Of a stretch of 64,000 bases of DNA, positions 39,116-49,974 are shown piece by piece. Positions within the stretch are counted from its first letter, which is position 1, and every line of letters starts with the position of its first letter. The position numbers and the translations under genes were made by a program. A model generated the notes under the pieces. That model was not told where the DNA came from. It worked only from the letters and a program-made list of their open reading frames with translations, and searched no databases. The DNA comes from Desmodesmus armatus (Eukaryota > Chlorophyta > Chlorophyceae > Sphaeropleales > Scenedesmaceae): NCBI GenBank assembly GCA_007449985.2, contig VIIQ02000180.1, positions 151,501 through 215,500 of the forward strand, given 5' to 3'.

Positions 39116-41111
39116 ATGGCAGGCGCTGAGCTTGAGTCCTCGTTGCTGCTGGCCCTGCCGGACCCCTGGCTGCTGCGGGTGCTGCAGTGCTGTGCAGCAG
39201 ACGACCAGCGCAGCCTGTTCAGTGCCGCCAGGGCTCACAGCAGGCTGCACCAGGCAGCTGTGGAGGCGTTGGGCAGCATCACAGCGCATGCGTCCGAACA
39301 GCAGCAGATGGACGGCATCATGGTGTACCTTGACAAGCACGGTCAGCACGTGAACAGCATTGACATCAGACGTAGGGATGACGATTTCCCAGAGCTGCCC
39401 CCACAGCTGCAGCTCCGCCAGCTGCCCCCACAGCTGCAGCTCAGCAGCCTGCAGCTTCATCACATTGGCCTGCAGCTGCAGCCAGGTGATGGCTCTCAGG
39501 GTGTGCTGGGGTCTGCTGCCACAGTCGCAGCCCTCAAGCAGCTGCGTCTGGACGACTGCAGTGTGCTTGACAGTGGGCCCGCTAAGGCGCTGGCTGCAGC
39601 CCTGCCGCAGCTGCCTGCTGGGCTGGAGCACCTCAGCATCAACGGTATGCTACTCCCTCAATATCGTTCGGGCACGGCGAGGATTGTCGGGGTGCATCAG
39701 CTGCAGCACCTCCAGCACCTCACCTACCTTGAGCTGGGCGTGGGTGTGGAGTTCAGCCGATCCAGCCTTGACGTGCAGCCACTGCAGGCCTTTTCTCGGC
39801 TAGCAGGTCTCAAGCTTGATTATGTGCATGTTGCCATCACCTCCAGCATGCTGTCAGGCATGCAGCACCTGACACGCCTGGAGCTGGGGGGCCTAGATGG
39901 AGTAGAGCCAGATGCCCTGGCTGGTATGACCCAGCTGCAGCACCTATCCTGGTACCACTGCGAGAAACTTGGGGGTGCAGCAGGGAAGGCGCAGCTGCTG
40001 TCCCACCTGCAGCCCCTGCAGCAGCTAACACACCTCAGCCTTTACGACAGCTTGCAGGATGAAGAAGCGGGAAAGAAGAAGAAGAAGAAGAGTTACACGG
40101 TGAACAAGCACCTGACAACCCTCCTGCATCAGCCTACGCGGCCCTGACAGCCAGCAGCAAGCTGCAGCACCTTGACATCAGCCACTACATATTGCCAGCA
40201 GGTGTGTGGCAGCACATGTTCCCTGCTGGCAGGCTGTTGCCAAGCCTGCAGACTGTGGCAGTCGCTTGTGTCGAAGAGCCATCAGGCGAGGATGCCCACT
40301 CTCCTGAGGGCAGCCGTCTTGTCAGCTGCTGCCCTAGCCTGCGGCGGCTGATGATGACGAGGCTGCAGTGCAGTGCGGAGCTGTTGGCCCCACTGCGAGG
40401 GCTGAGCGGGCTGCAGACACTGGAGTGCTGCTTTCAAGATGCCACAGCAGAGGTTGTGCAGGCGCTGTGTCAGATGACAGCACTGAGGTGGCTGAATGTG
40501 CAGGGCTCTGCGCACCTGAAGGAGGAGGGGTTGTTGCTGCAACTGACACAGCTGAAGCAGCTGACCAGCCTGGAGTGTGAGGAGCGCACGGGTACAGGAA
40601 ACATCAAATTATCAGGTGAGCTGCATAGTCTTGGATTTTAATCTTGTTGCATGTGTTTCATGTTTGGGTGTTGCTTCCTGACAGCACCAGCAGCGCCAGT
40701 CGAGGTATGTGCCTTGCATGCAATGTCTCCTTGTGCTGCTTTCGTACTGGTGTGATGGACCAGGGCCACTTGTCCTGCAGATCATCTCCAAGTTGGAGAG
40801 CCCCTGTGTGCTGGGCAGCATCAATAGCTGTCAATCACCGAAGCTGCCAACCAAGAAAGAAAGAATATGCCACCACCTATCACGACGTCAGTCGCACACT
40901 GCTGCATTCATGCCGCATGCACATGAACACATCAAGTGGCACTTCAAGTGACGCACTAGTACTGCGTCGACTGTTGCATCGTCTGCTGTTGCCGCTGTTG
41001 TCGTTGGCAGGTGGTGACGAGCCCGTGTGGCGCCAGCTGGCGCGGCTCTTCCTAGACCACTCTGACCCCACAGTGGCACAGCAGGCGGCTGCAGCACTGG
41101 CGGAAGTGTAG
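39116..41111 (+). pseudogene. F-box-like LRR gene A, frameshifted by a 44-bp net insertion
   Basis: Exons 39116-40615 and 41011-41111 match B and C throughout. The N-terminus MAGAELESSLLLALPDPWLL...RSLFSAARAHSRL looks like a degenerate F-box helix set, and LxxLxxLxL repeats follow. At 40059-40115 the 13 bases found in B are replaced by 57 bases that include (GAA)n and GAGTTACACGG. This shifts the frame and brings a stop at 40145-40147, leaving a 343-residue protein. Without the extra 44 bases the exons total 519 codons, so this is the only frame-breaking change. The truncated product keeps the F-box-like part and most repeats, so residual function is possible. Confidence 0.85.
40059..40115 (-). 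mobile_element. Probable retroelement 3' fragment inserted in LRR gene A
   Basis: A (GAA)n run is followed by GAGTTACACGG-TGAACAAGCAC, resembling the inverted family end at 24410 (GAAGAAGAAGGGGTTACACG then GCTCAAGCAG). No clear target-site duplication is visible, so the assignment rests on tail plus core similarity. Confidence 0.6.
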
Positions 41112-42625
41112 TGACCAGGCAGCAACAAAATCGGCAGGTGGGTGTAGTACTGCTGCCACGACCAGGCTCTGGGGCCACAGTTCTGCCAACATGGTGCATC
41201 AACTTGTAAGTAATAGTTAATCAATGTTGCACGCATAGCCACTAGCTTTGAAAGCTTGAGAACTCAGTGAGTGACACGGTGCCAGCCATTCAGTGATGTC
41301 TTGCATGCCATGCCATGTGACATATGGAGGAGACAACATGCCTCCGGGAGGTTGCAGGGGTTGGGCGTGCAGGGTATTCAGGCGCACATCGAAACTGCCA
41401 GCTAGCTCTGGGGACCTAATCACAACCGACTCAGACCAATCAGGCGTCCAGTGATCAAGGCGACAACATGCCTGGACAGTTTGGAGCTCAGCCTGCCCCC
41501 TGCTTTTTGCCGTTACTTGTCCTGCAGTTGGCCATGCTCTTGTTGGTATGTGCGTGAGGATGGTCAGGGTGGGCCCAACACACGGCACTACTGCCGGAGC
41601 TGCCTCAGGGGACGCTGGGCAGCAGCTGCAGCCTGTGACCTCACCGTGTACTGTCTCACGAGGCGTCTGATGCTGAGCAGCATGTCTGTGAAGCATCTAG
41701 TGTGCATGCGGAGATACAGTGTGTCTTGTTTTTGGCTGCCTCTTCTTGTTGAAGCTGTTGTTATGTCATGCTGGGCTTGTTGTGGCCGCAGTGTGGTCCA
41801 TGAGAGGCCTTGGCAGCAGGCAGTGTCAGGGATTTGCAGCCGGCGCCAAGGGGAGTATTGCGTGGATCTTCCGTATGCACACTACGCTTGCAGTAGCCAT
41901 ACTTGGGACAGCATACTGTGCTGTAGCGAGTCTGGCGACGGGAATCCTTTTCACCAGTTCGAGCAGGGGGTGAGATTAGGAGGTGTGGCAGTGGGGATTG
42001 ATGGGTGTCCAGGTCTGGCAGGTCAGGGTTGTTTGCTTGCTGTGCAACCTTGTCTGCCCTGTCCACTGTTTGAGGTTGGTGTGGCACCATGCTGGGCTGA
42101 GACACGGCTTTTGCAGCCTCTTTCCTGGCACTTGTTCATGGACAGTTTGCATGGATTGTGTGTAGCCGGCATATGCCAAGGCCCTTGGCGAATATCTGCT
42201 GGCGGTTCTGGAGGGCAGGGTGTTAGCGGTGTTGGTGGATGTGCATGCTGCTGTTGTGAGTGTCTGGGGCGTGCAGTAGTTCTTGCATGCTAATCGTCCA
42301 ATTGTTTTGAAGGTCAGGTTAGGGGGGCAGGTGCCGCATGCTGGCATGCTGCGGCTGGAAAGCTTGTGCATTACGGGTGGTGAGCGCAGGGTGTGGTGGA
42401 TGATGGGGACAGGGCAGCACATCTTTTGCGTCTGCTGCTTGTTGGAAAGCTTGGAACATGTTGCTGCGTTTGCATGCTGGCGGGGACTCTTGTGCAGTAT
42501 GAAGTCGCACGTGCGCCTTGAAGGTGTCTGCATGTCTGTAGTAGGTCAGGTGGTGATGGTTGTGTTGTGTGTGTACTTGTGTATGTCATGCCTTATGTTG
42601 GGCTTTGCCTGTGTGGCTTTCATAA

Positions 42626-42652
42626 GCTGGCTGGCTGGCTTGGTGGCTGGTC

Positions 42653-42731
<79 letters not shown>
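42626..42731. repeat. (GGCT)n microsatellite
   Basis: About 25 GGCT units, nearly perfect after 42652. The matching place in the D unit (about 54660) has no expansion. Confidence 0.95.
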
Positions 42732-42840
42732 GTGAACTTCTCCACAATGGCAGCACAGCTGTCCTTGATAATGTGTTGTGTGGCATTGTAGTCAGTTGAG
42801 ATGAGTTGAGTTGAGTTGTAAGTTGTTGCTACCGGAAAGT

Positions 42841-43594
42841 TACAGAACCAGTTGTTGCTGCCGCTGCTGCCCACCATCGTGCGCATGCATGCATCTGTAT
42901 CCAGCCCAAAATTGAGAGAACATAAGGCTGCCAGTGTTTGTACATCATTTGCCCCAGACTCAGAGAGTGATGATGTTGCAGCCTGCCATGCATGCACATC
43001 CTTCAACACACATGCACAGCAGCTGCCGTTGTGTACTGACGACCTGTGGGTCTCACATGAGGCTGAATGAAAGCGAGGTGTCCAAATCACTTGGAAGGTA
43101 GGAGGATGCTTGGGCATTGATGCAGGGCCTGGGTCTTCCTGACATGATGGGCAGCAGTACTTGTGTTGTTCATAGCACAACACATCACGTGATGCACACT
43201 TCAGGTCCAACACCGGCTCAACCAAACCGTAAGTATGACAAACGGAAAAATCGTCTGACAGTGTAGAGATCCGCTTCTTTCAAGCACAAGCATGTTGTAG
43301 CCTTGCAAATCCTTCGTCTTGTTGGCTTGATCTGCACACTCCGAATCAAGCTGTGTGCAAGCAGTGGTTCGTTGACGGCGATTGCGAGATTCACAGTGCT
43401 AGGAAGTACCTGAGGTAGGCAACATCACAGACAGGGGTTCAGCACTGTCCAACGATACAGGCAGCACAGTGACTGAGTGCTGCTGTTCGCCCCACATGGA
43501 CAACTGAAGTGCCACAGCATGTCAAAGCCTTCAGCAGTACGGTTGTCACGTAAATTCCTCTGTCTGTCATCGTGTGATTTGCTGTGTCCACAGG
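42841..43594. promoter_or_regulatory. 5' flank of LRR gene B
   Basis: It contains a perfect palindrome CATCACGTGATG (43183-43194, with a CACGTG core) and two possible leader donors (ACC|GTAAGT at 43229, CTGAG|GTAGGC near 43414). It ends in the CCACAG|GATG acceptor shared by all four paralogues. No coding sequence was recognised before 43595. Confidence 0.45.
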
Positions 43595-45568
43595 ATGGCA
43601 GCAGTTGAGGGGTCCTTGCTGCTAATACTGCCGGACCCCTGCCTGCTGCTGGTGCTGCAGTGCTGTGCAGCAGATGACCACCGCAGCCTGTTCAGTGCGT
43701 CCAGGGCTCACAGCAGGCTGCACCAGGCAGCTGTGGTGGCGCTACGCAGCATCAAGGCACACGTGTCCCAACAGCAGCAGATGGACGACGTGATGGGGTA
43801 TCTCGGCAAGCACGGTCAGCATGTGGACAGCCTTAAGCTTGAGGGAGCTAAGGATCTCTCAACCCACCTCCTCCAGTTGCCCCCACAGCTGCAGCTCACC
43901 AGCCTGCAGCTTGTGGGCCTCAGGCTGCAGCTGCAGCCGGGCTCTGGCTCCCAGGGCGTGCTGGGGCCTGCTGCCGGGGTAGCAGCCCTCAAACAACTGC
44001 GGCTCATTGCCTGCCGGCTGCTTGACCATGCGCCGGACGAGGCGCTGGCTGCAGCACTGGCGCAGCTGCCTGGGCTGCAGCACCTTGGCTTCAACTGCAT
44101 ACATGCTCATTGGCACAGGGTGCCATTCCCACTCGGCACATTGCAGCAGCTGCAGCACCTCACACACCTGGAGTTTGCTTGCGTGAACATTGAGGGCCCC
44201 GGTGCTGCCAGCCCTGCCCTTCAGTCCCTGCAGGCCTTGACTGGGCTAGTGTCTTTCAGGCATTTCCACCCAGTAGAAGGCGATACTGCAATCACCAACA
44301 GCACGCTTTTGCGCATGCAGCACCTTACGCGCCTGGAGCTGATAGACGGGGTGGACCTAGAGCCAGGTGCCCTGGCTGGTAAGACCCAGCTGCAGCACCT
44401 TGTTTTTCACAGCTGCGGAGTAGCTGGGGGTGCAGCTGGGGTTGCCAAGCTGCTGTCCCACCTGCAGCCCCTGCAGCAGCTGACACACCTCAGCCTCAAC
44501 TCGAGCTTGCAGGTTGTTGACGGCAGCAACCCTCCTGCATCAGCCTACGCAGCCCTGACAGCGAGCAGCCAGCTGCAGCACCTCGACATCAGTTACTGCA
44601 CACTGCCAGCAGGTGTGTGGCAGCACCTGTTCCCTACTGGCAGGCTGCTGCCAAAGCTGCAGGCATTCATCATCACACGCGTTGAGCAGCCATCAGGCGA
44701 CTTTGCCCAGGCTTCCGAAGGCAGCCGCCTTGTCAGCTGCTGCCCTTGCCTGCGGTCTCTCTTCATGAGGGATCTGCACAACCCAGAGCTGGTGCAGGGG
44801 CTGAGGGGGCTGCTGACACTGCACTGCAGCTGGGGAGATGCAACAGCCCAGTTTGTGCAGGCGGTGTGTCAGCTGACAGGGCTGAGGGAGCTAGATGTGT
44901 GGGGCTCTGGGCGCGTGCAAAATGAGGGGTTGCTGCTGCAGCTGACGCAGCTGAAGCAGCTGACCAGCCTGTATTATGAGGCCACAAGCGGCGGCCTTGA
45001 ACGTGAGATTGACTTGTCAGGTGAGGTGCACTGGGTTGGGTCGTATCGTTGTTGCTTGCTATCATGTTTGGGCGTGCTTGTTCAAAACACCAGCAGCACC
45101 AGGCTGGTCATGTGTGCCTCGCCCCATGTCGCCTTGTGTCACTATCATACATGGGTGACACACCTTGTGTCACTATCATACATGGGTGACACACCAGAGC
45201 CATTATCCCAGGGCCCCATGTGTGCTGTGTAGCATCATGTCAAGCATGGGTTCATGGCGGCATGCATCACTTGGATGAGGCTGGTTCACATACAAACAGC
45301 AGTAGACATGCATGCAGTGCTAATGCTAGCAATCCTATTCCATAGCGTCCACGGAACCATCGACATATTGCATCCTGCATGCGTCGGGTACATCCCCTGT
45401 GGCACTTCAATCGATGCACTGCGCTGACTGCTGTCTTGACTGCTGTGGTTGCCGTCGTCGGCAGGTGGTGACGAGCCGGTGTGGCAGCAGTTGCTGCAGC
45501 TCCACCTGGGCGATGCTGACCCTGGAGTGGCACAGCAGGCGGCTGCAGCACTGGCAGGATTGCAGTGA
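43595..45568 (+). CDS. F-box-like LRR protein B, intact (509 aa)
   Basis: Exons 43595-45020 and 45465-45568 join in phase 1. Residues ~10-45 (LPDPCLLLVLQCCAADDHRSL then SRLHQAAV) resemble a short F-box: an LPD-start helix followed by RSLFSA. If real, it would recruit SKP1 and make this an SCF ubiquitin-ligase substrate receptor; that is inference. About 12 leucine-rich repeats of the form LQHLTHLEL / LQPLQQLTHLSLN follow. The last exon adds the conserved tail DEPVWQQLLQLHL...PGVAQQAAAALAGLQ. The start Met follows a CACAG|G acceptor, implying an untranslated leader exon. A second intron lies in the 3' UTR. Ligand or substrate is unknown. No transmembrane or kinase part is present. Confidence 0.85.
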
Positions 45569-45592
45569 ACAGACAACAAGCACAAGCAGCAG

Positions 45593-46913
45593 GTGGGTCT
45601 TTTGCTGGTCTGATCATGCGGGGTCCCTAGTGTTGGAGGGAGGCTGCAGAGCGTGGGTGTGCAACATGCGACAGCCAGTTCCACTAAGTTAGCGCTGAGG
45701 GGCCCATGAGCACTGAGGGGTAGATGCCAGTCATATTGACTGATTATCACTGGCAGTGATGGTGTTATGATCACACCACACCTGCGTTGAGGCTCAAGGG
45801 CGGATGGACGAGTGACTCAGTGGCTGAGGTGTCACCTTGCCTGCACTGGAATAGAGCTCATCCTGCCCCCTGCTGTGTGCCGCCGCCTGTCCTGCAGGTG
45901 GGCTGTGTGTGCTCAGTATGTGCCCAAGGGTTGGTGGGGGCCCCAGGACTCACCACTGCCAGAGTGGCCGCAGCCTTACGTGAGGGGAGGAAGAGGAACA
46001 GCTGCGCCTGCTAGCAGCTGGTGGGAAGGACCTATTGCTGAGCAGCACACTAGTGGTATCGTACGTAGGTGTCGCCCGACAAGGTTTGTGTGGGCCAAAA
46101 AGTTGGGGAGGCTGGGGTGCTGGACAGCTTCGTTGAGCTTTGGGTCCTAGGGGCTTTTCAAGCACACGGTAGTTGTGCTGCTGGTTTGTGACTGTGCTGC
46201 CTTCAGTCAAGCTTGGGTGTGCTTGCTTTGGGTTGGGTGGGTTGGGTTGCCGGCTCTGATTTGTTGGGTTTGGTTTGGTTTGGGTGAGTTTGCATTGAAC
46301 CCCAACAACTGAGGCGGCTGCAAGGACTGTGACGAACAGGAACTTGTTCAAGTGATGACCCCCTTTTAAAGATGGCCTTTGTCTTGTTGGCTAGCTTTGA
46401 ATAACAAAGAATGGAATTGATGTGGGAGGATGTGAGTTCCGCCTGACTTGCGGGCTGTTCGGCAGCAGTGTTGAGCTCCAGCCATAGCACAACATACCAC
46501 ACACCCCAGGGATCAACAACTTGTGCAGTAAACCGCAGGGATGGCATGCCAAGCACAGACAACGTATGATGTTGAATATGTTCCTCCTTCCACGCACTGT
46601 CGCCGCCTGAAAAATCCCTTCACCTCAGATCGGTTGAGCTGATCTGCACATCGCAAGAGTGGTCCACCAGAATAGTTCAGTGACTTCGATTGGAAAACAT
46701 CACGTATAGGGTCCATTCAAGGTGCGAAACAGTGGTACATGCAGGGGATCAACGCTGGTCATGACAGCTTCACTTACAGTCTGTCAGCACAGTACTGCTG
46801 TTCTCCAACCCAGGGCAGCGTGAGCGAGATCGCTACAACACATCTTGCCTCCGGCATTCAAAACACATATACGTAGCTTCTTTTGTTGCCGTGTGCGTTG
46901 CTGCTCCCACAGG
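45593..46913. other. 3' UTR intron/exon of gene B and 5' flank of gene C
   Basis: The 3' UTR donor GCAGCAG|GTGGGT starts at 45593 and its acceptor CCTGCAG ends at 45897. 46204-46290 is (GGTTT/GGGTT)-rich. No separate gene was seen. A 31-base direct repeat (GTGTCACTATCATACATGGG-containing) occurs at about 45137-45193 in gene B's coding intron. Confidence 0.55.
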
Positions 46914-48787
46914 ATGGCAGCATGTGAGGGGTCCTTGCTGCTGGCACTGCCAGACCCCTGCCTGCTGCAGGTGCTGCAGTGCTGTGCAGCAGCAGGCCCC
47001 CGTAGCCTGTTCAGTGCCGTCAGGGCCCACAGCAGGCTGCACCAGGCAGCTGTGGTGGTGCTGCACAGCATCATAGCACAGGTGTCCCAACAGCAGCAGA
47101 TGGACAGCGTGATGGTGTATCTGGGCAAGCACAGTCAGCATGTGAACAACCTGCAGCTTACCGGGGCTGATGAGTATTTCAGCCGCATTCAGGTTCGCCA
47201 GCTGCCCCCACAGCTGCAGCTCAGCAGCCTTCAGCTTGAGGGCCTCAGCCTGCAGCTGCAATCAGGCAATGGCTTGCAGGGTGTGCTGGGGGCTGCTACT
47301 ACGGTGGCAGCCCTCAAACAGCTGCGGCTGACGCACTGCCAGCTGCTTGACAACAGGCAGGATGAAGCGCTGGCTGCAGCACTGTCGCAGATGCCTGTTG
47401 GGCTGGAGCGCCTTAGCATCAACGACCTGTTTGGTGGCCAGAGGCACCGGGTGCAGTTTCCAGCTGGCGCAATGCAGCAGCTGCAGCACCTGACCTACCT
47501 TGAGCTTGTTGACATCAATGTAGCGGCTCCTGTCGAGGCTGACCCTGCCCTGCAGCCGCTGCAGGCCTTGACCAGGCTAGTAGACTTCAAGCTTGACGGT
47601 CTGCAAGCAGTGATGCCCTCCAGCATGCTGTCAGGCATGCAGCACCTCACACACCTGGAGCTGTCAGGCAAGCTAGAGCCAGATGCCCTGGCTGGTACGA
47701 CCCAGCTGCAGCACCTGTGTTTGAGCTTCTGCCGGGTGCGTAAGGGTGCAGCAGGGGTGGCACAGCTGTTGTCCCACCTGAAACCCCTACAGCAGCTGAC
47801 ACACCTGTCCCTGAATGGCAGCTTGCAGGCTGTTGCTCGGAGCAGCCCTTCCGCATCAGCGTATGCAGCCCTGACAGCCAGCAGCAAGCTGCAGCACCTT
47901 TTTGTCAGCTACTGCACACTGCCAACAGATGTGTGGCAGCATGTGTTCCAGGCTGGCAGGCGGCTGCCAAACCTGCAGGTTCTTGCCATGGCAGCTGTCA
48001 AGCAGCCAAACGGCGAGCTTGCCAAGCCTCCTGAGGGCAGCCGCCTTGTCAGCTGCTGCCCTGGCCTGCGGTTGCTGAAGTTGGGGTCGGTGCAGTGCAG
48101 TGCGCAATCGCTAGCCCTGCTGCAGGGGCTGAGCGGACTGCGGACACTGGAGTGCAACTGGGGAAAGGTCACACCAGAGGTTGTGCAGGCAGTGGGTCAG
48201 CTGACGGGGCTGAGGAAGCTTACCGTTTGGAGCCCTGGGTGTATGAAGGAGGAGGGACTGCTGCTGCACCTGACAAAGCTGCAGCAGCTGACCGTGCTGC
48301 ATTGCTTGACAGACGGAGAGTTTGCATTTGATCTGCAAATCGACTTATCAAGTAAGGTGCACATGTTTAGATGAACGATTGCTGGTTCAGCATGTCAGCC
48401 TAACAACATAGTGTTGATTCCTCACAAAGAATGCAGCACCAGGCTGGCTGTACAGTGCGTCTTGCCTGTTGTGTGTCCTCGTGTCGCAGTAGTAGGTGTG
48501 TGACAGAGCCTTGTCACAGGGCCACTGGGTTCTAGCACTGCTGAGCGGCTGTCATGCAAGTATTCATGGCGGCATGCAGCACTTGAATGTGGGTGTGTGC
48601 ATACTGCATGCGTCGGGTGACTTCACGATGTGTGACTGCAGATGACGCGCTGCCTTTACTGCTGCTGCTGTCATTGTTGGCAGGTGGTCATGAGCCCGTG
48701 TGGCGCCAGCTGGCGCGGCTCCACCTTGACCACCCCGACCCTGGAGTGGCACAGCAGGCGGCTGCAGCACTGGCAGACTCACAGTGA
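46914..48787 (+). CDS. F-box-like LRR protein C, intact (513 aa)
   Basis: Exons 46914-48351 (donor A|GTAAGG) and 48684-48787 join in phase 1 to 513 residues. Architecture is as in gene B: MAACEGSLLLALPDPCLL, RSLFSAVRAHSRLHQAA, LRR array with LQHLTYLEL and LQHLCLSFC repeats, LKPLQQLTHLSLNGSLQ, VSCCPGLRLLKL, then the tail EPVWRQLARLHL and PGVAQQAAAALADSQ. The LRRs differ from B mainly on the variable repeat faces, as expected if ligand specificity is diverging. No frame defects are present. The upstream flank has weak similarity to B (CAGCACAGT then GCTGCTGTTC) and not to A or D. Confidence 0.86.
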
Positions 48788-49974
48788 CCAGGCAGCAACT
48801 CTATCGGCAGGTGGGGGTACTGCCAAGCTGGCCCCTAGTGTTGGAGGCATGCTGCAGAGGCCGGTCATGCATTGTGTCCAGGCGCACCATGCATGACAGG
48901 CGCACCATGCATGAGAGCCAGCTTGCCGTGAGGGGCCCAATGCACTGAGGCATCACCCCCATTGAGGCTTGAGGGCAGGTGAACCAGCCACGCAGTGAGT
49001 GGCTCAGATAGGATGTCTGCACCTGCTTTGGAGCTCAGTGTGTTCCCTGATGTGCGTCGTGTGCCCTACAGGTGGGGTTATGTATGCGGATCGTGTGCGT
49101 GAGGAGGAAGGGCTGGTATTCTATGGCTGCGATTATGTGCTGCGGTGTGGGCATGAGCGGCCTGAGCAGTGGGCAGTGTCAGGGGATTTTCAGCTGGAGC
49201 CGAGGGGAGCAGTGCATGGAGCTTGCCCTAAGCAGAGTCTCTGTGTCGTCGGAAGTCTGACGTTGAACTCTATCACCGGCTTGGGCAGGGATATTAGATA
49301 GGAGTTGTGGCAGCGGGAGCTGCCAGGGCCCAGGTTCACCTGGGCAACGTTGCCACCAGTCAGGGTTATTGTTACTTGCTTTGCAACCTCCCCTGCGTGC
49401 TCAGTGTGTGAGGTTGCTGTTGGTGAAATTCAGCTGCATCCTTTATTGGCGTATGCAGAGGCGTATGCATGTTTGTACGTCTTGAGGACAGTTGGTTGGT
49501 GTGCATGCTGGTGTTGGGACTGTTTTGGGGCATGCGCATGTGGCTGTGCATGTTGGCGTTGTGAATGTCAGCGTTGACAGGGGCAGGCGCCGCTTGCTAG
49601 CATGTGTGCTGCTGCTGAACAGCTTGGTGGATGCTGAAGTTGTGCGTGTTCCAGCGCAGGGTGTGGTAAATTATGGGGACAGGGCAGCGCCTTTGTTGCG
49701 TTTGCTGTCAATTGGAGGGCTTGGAGCATCTGCTGGGTTTGCATGCTGGTGGTCACCGTTGTGCAGTCAAGAAGCGCACGGAAGGTGTCTGCATGCTGGT
49801 AGTAGGGTGGGGCTTGGTGAGTGCTTGTGATTGGTGGAGACTGCTCTCCAAAGGCAGCTTTTTCAGGTGGTGGTACCGTATGGTGACAGTGACTGGGCTG
49901 CCCGTAGAACAGCATGCCCAATGGAGCCACTGACGTGCTTGCCACGATGTGTGTGGTTTGAGGGGAGAACGGTC
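48788..49974. other. 3' flank of gene C with UTR intron
   Basis: Donor TCGGCAG|GTGGGG (intron from 48811) and acceptor CCCTACAG (end 49071) match the other copies. The following sequence (GTGCATGCTG, GGCAGGCGCC and CAGCGCAGGGTGTGG words) is related to the 3' flanks of A and D. No other gene was seen. Confidence 0.55.

Larger units (their letters stand above)
37548..42840. repeat. Segmental duplication unit carrying LRR gene A
   Basis: Colinear similarity with 49975-54925 covers about 1.5 kb of 5' flank, the gene, its 3' introns and ~1.7 kb of 3' flank. The unit opens with CTGTGGCAGACCTC and closes with GAGTTGTAAGTTGTTG. Units B and C lack this 5' flank, so A and D are sisters. Confidence 0.82.
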
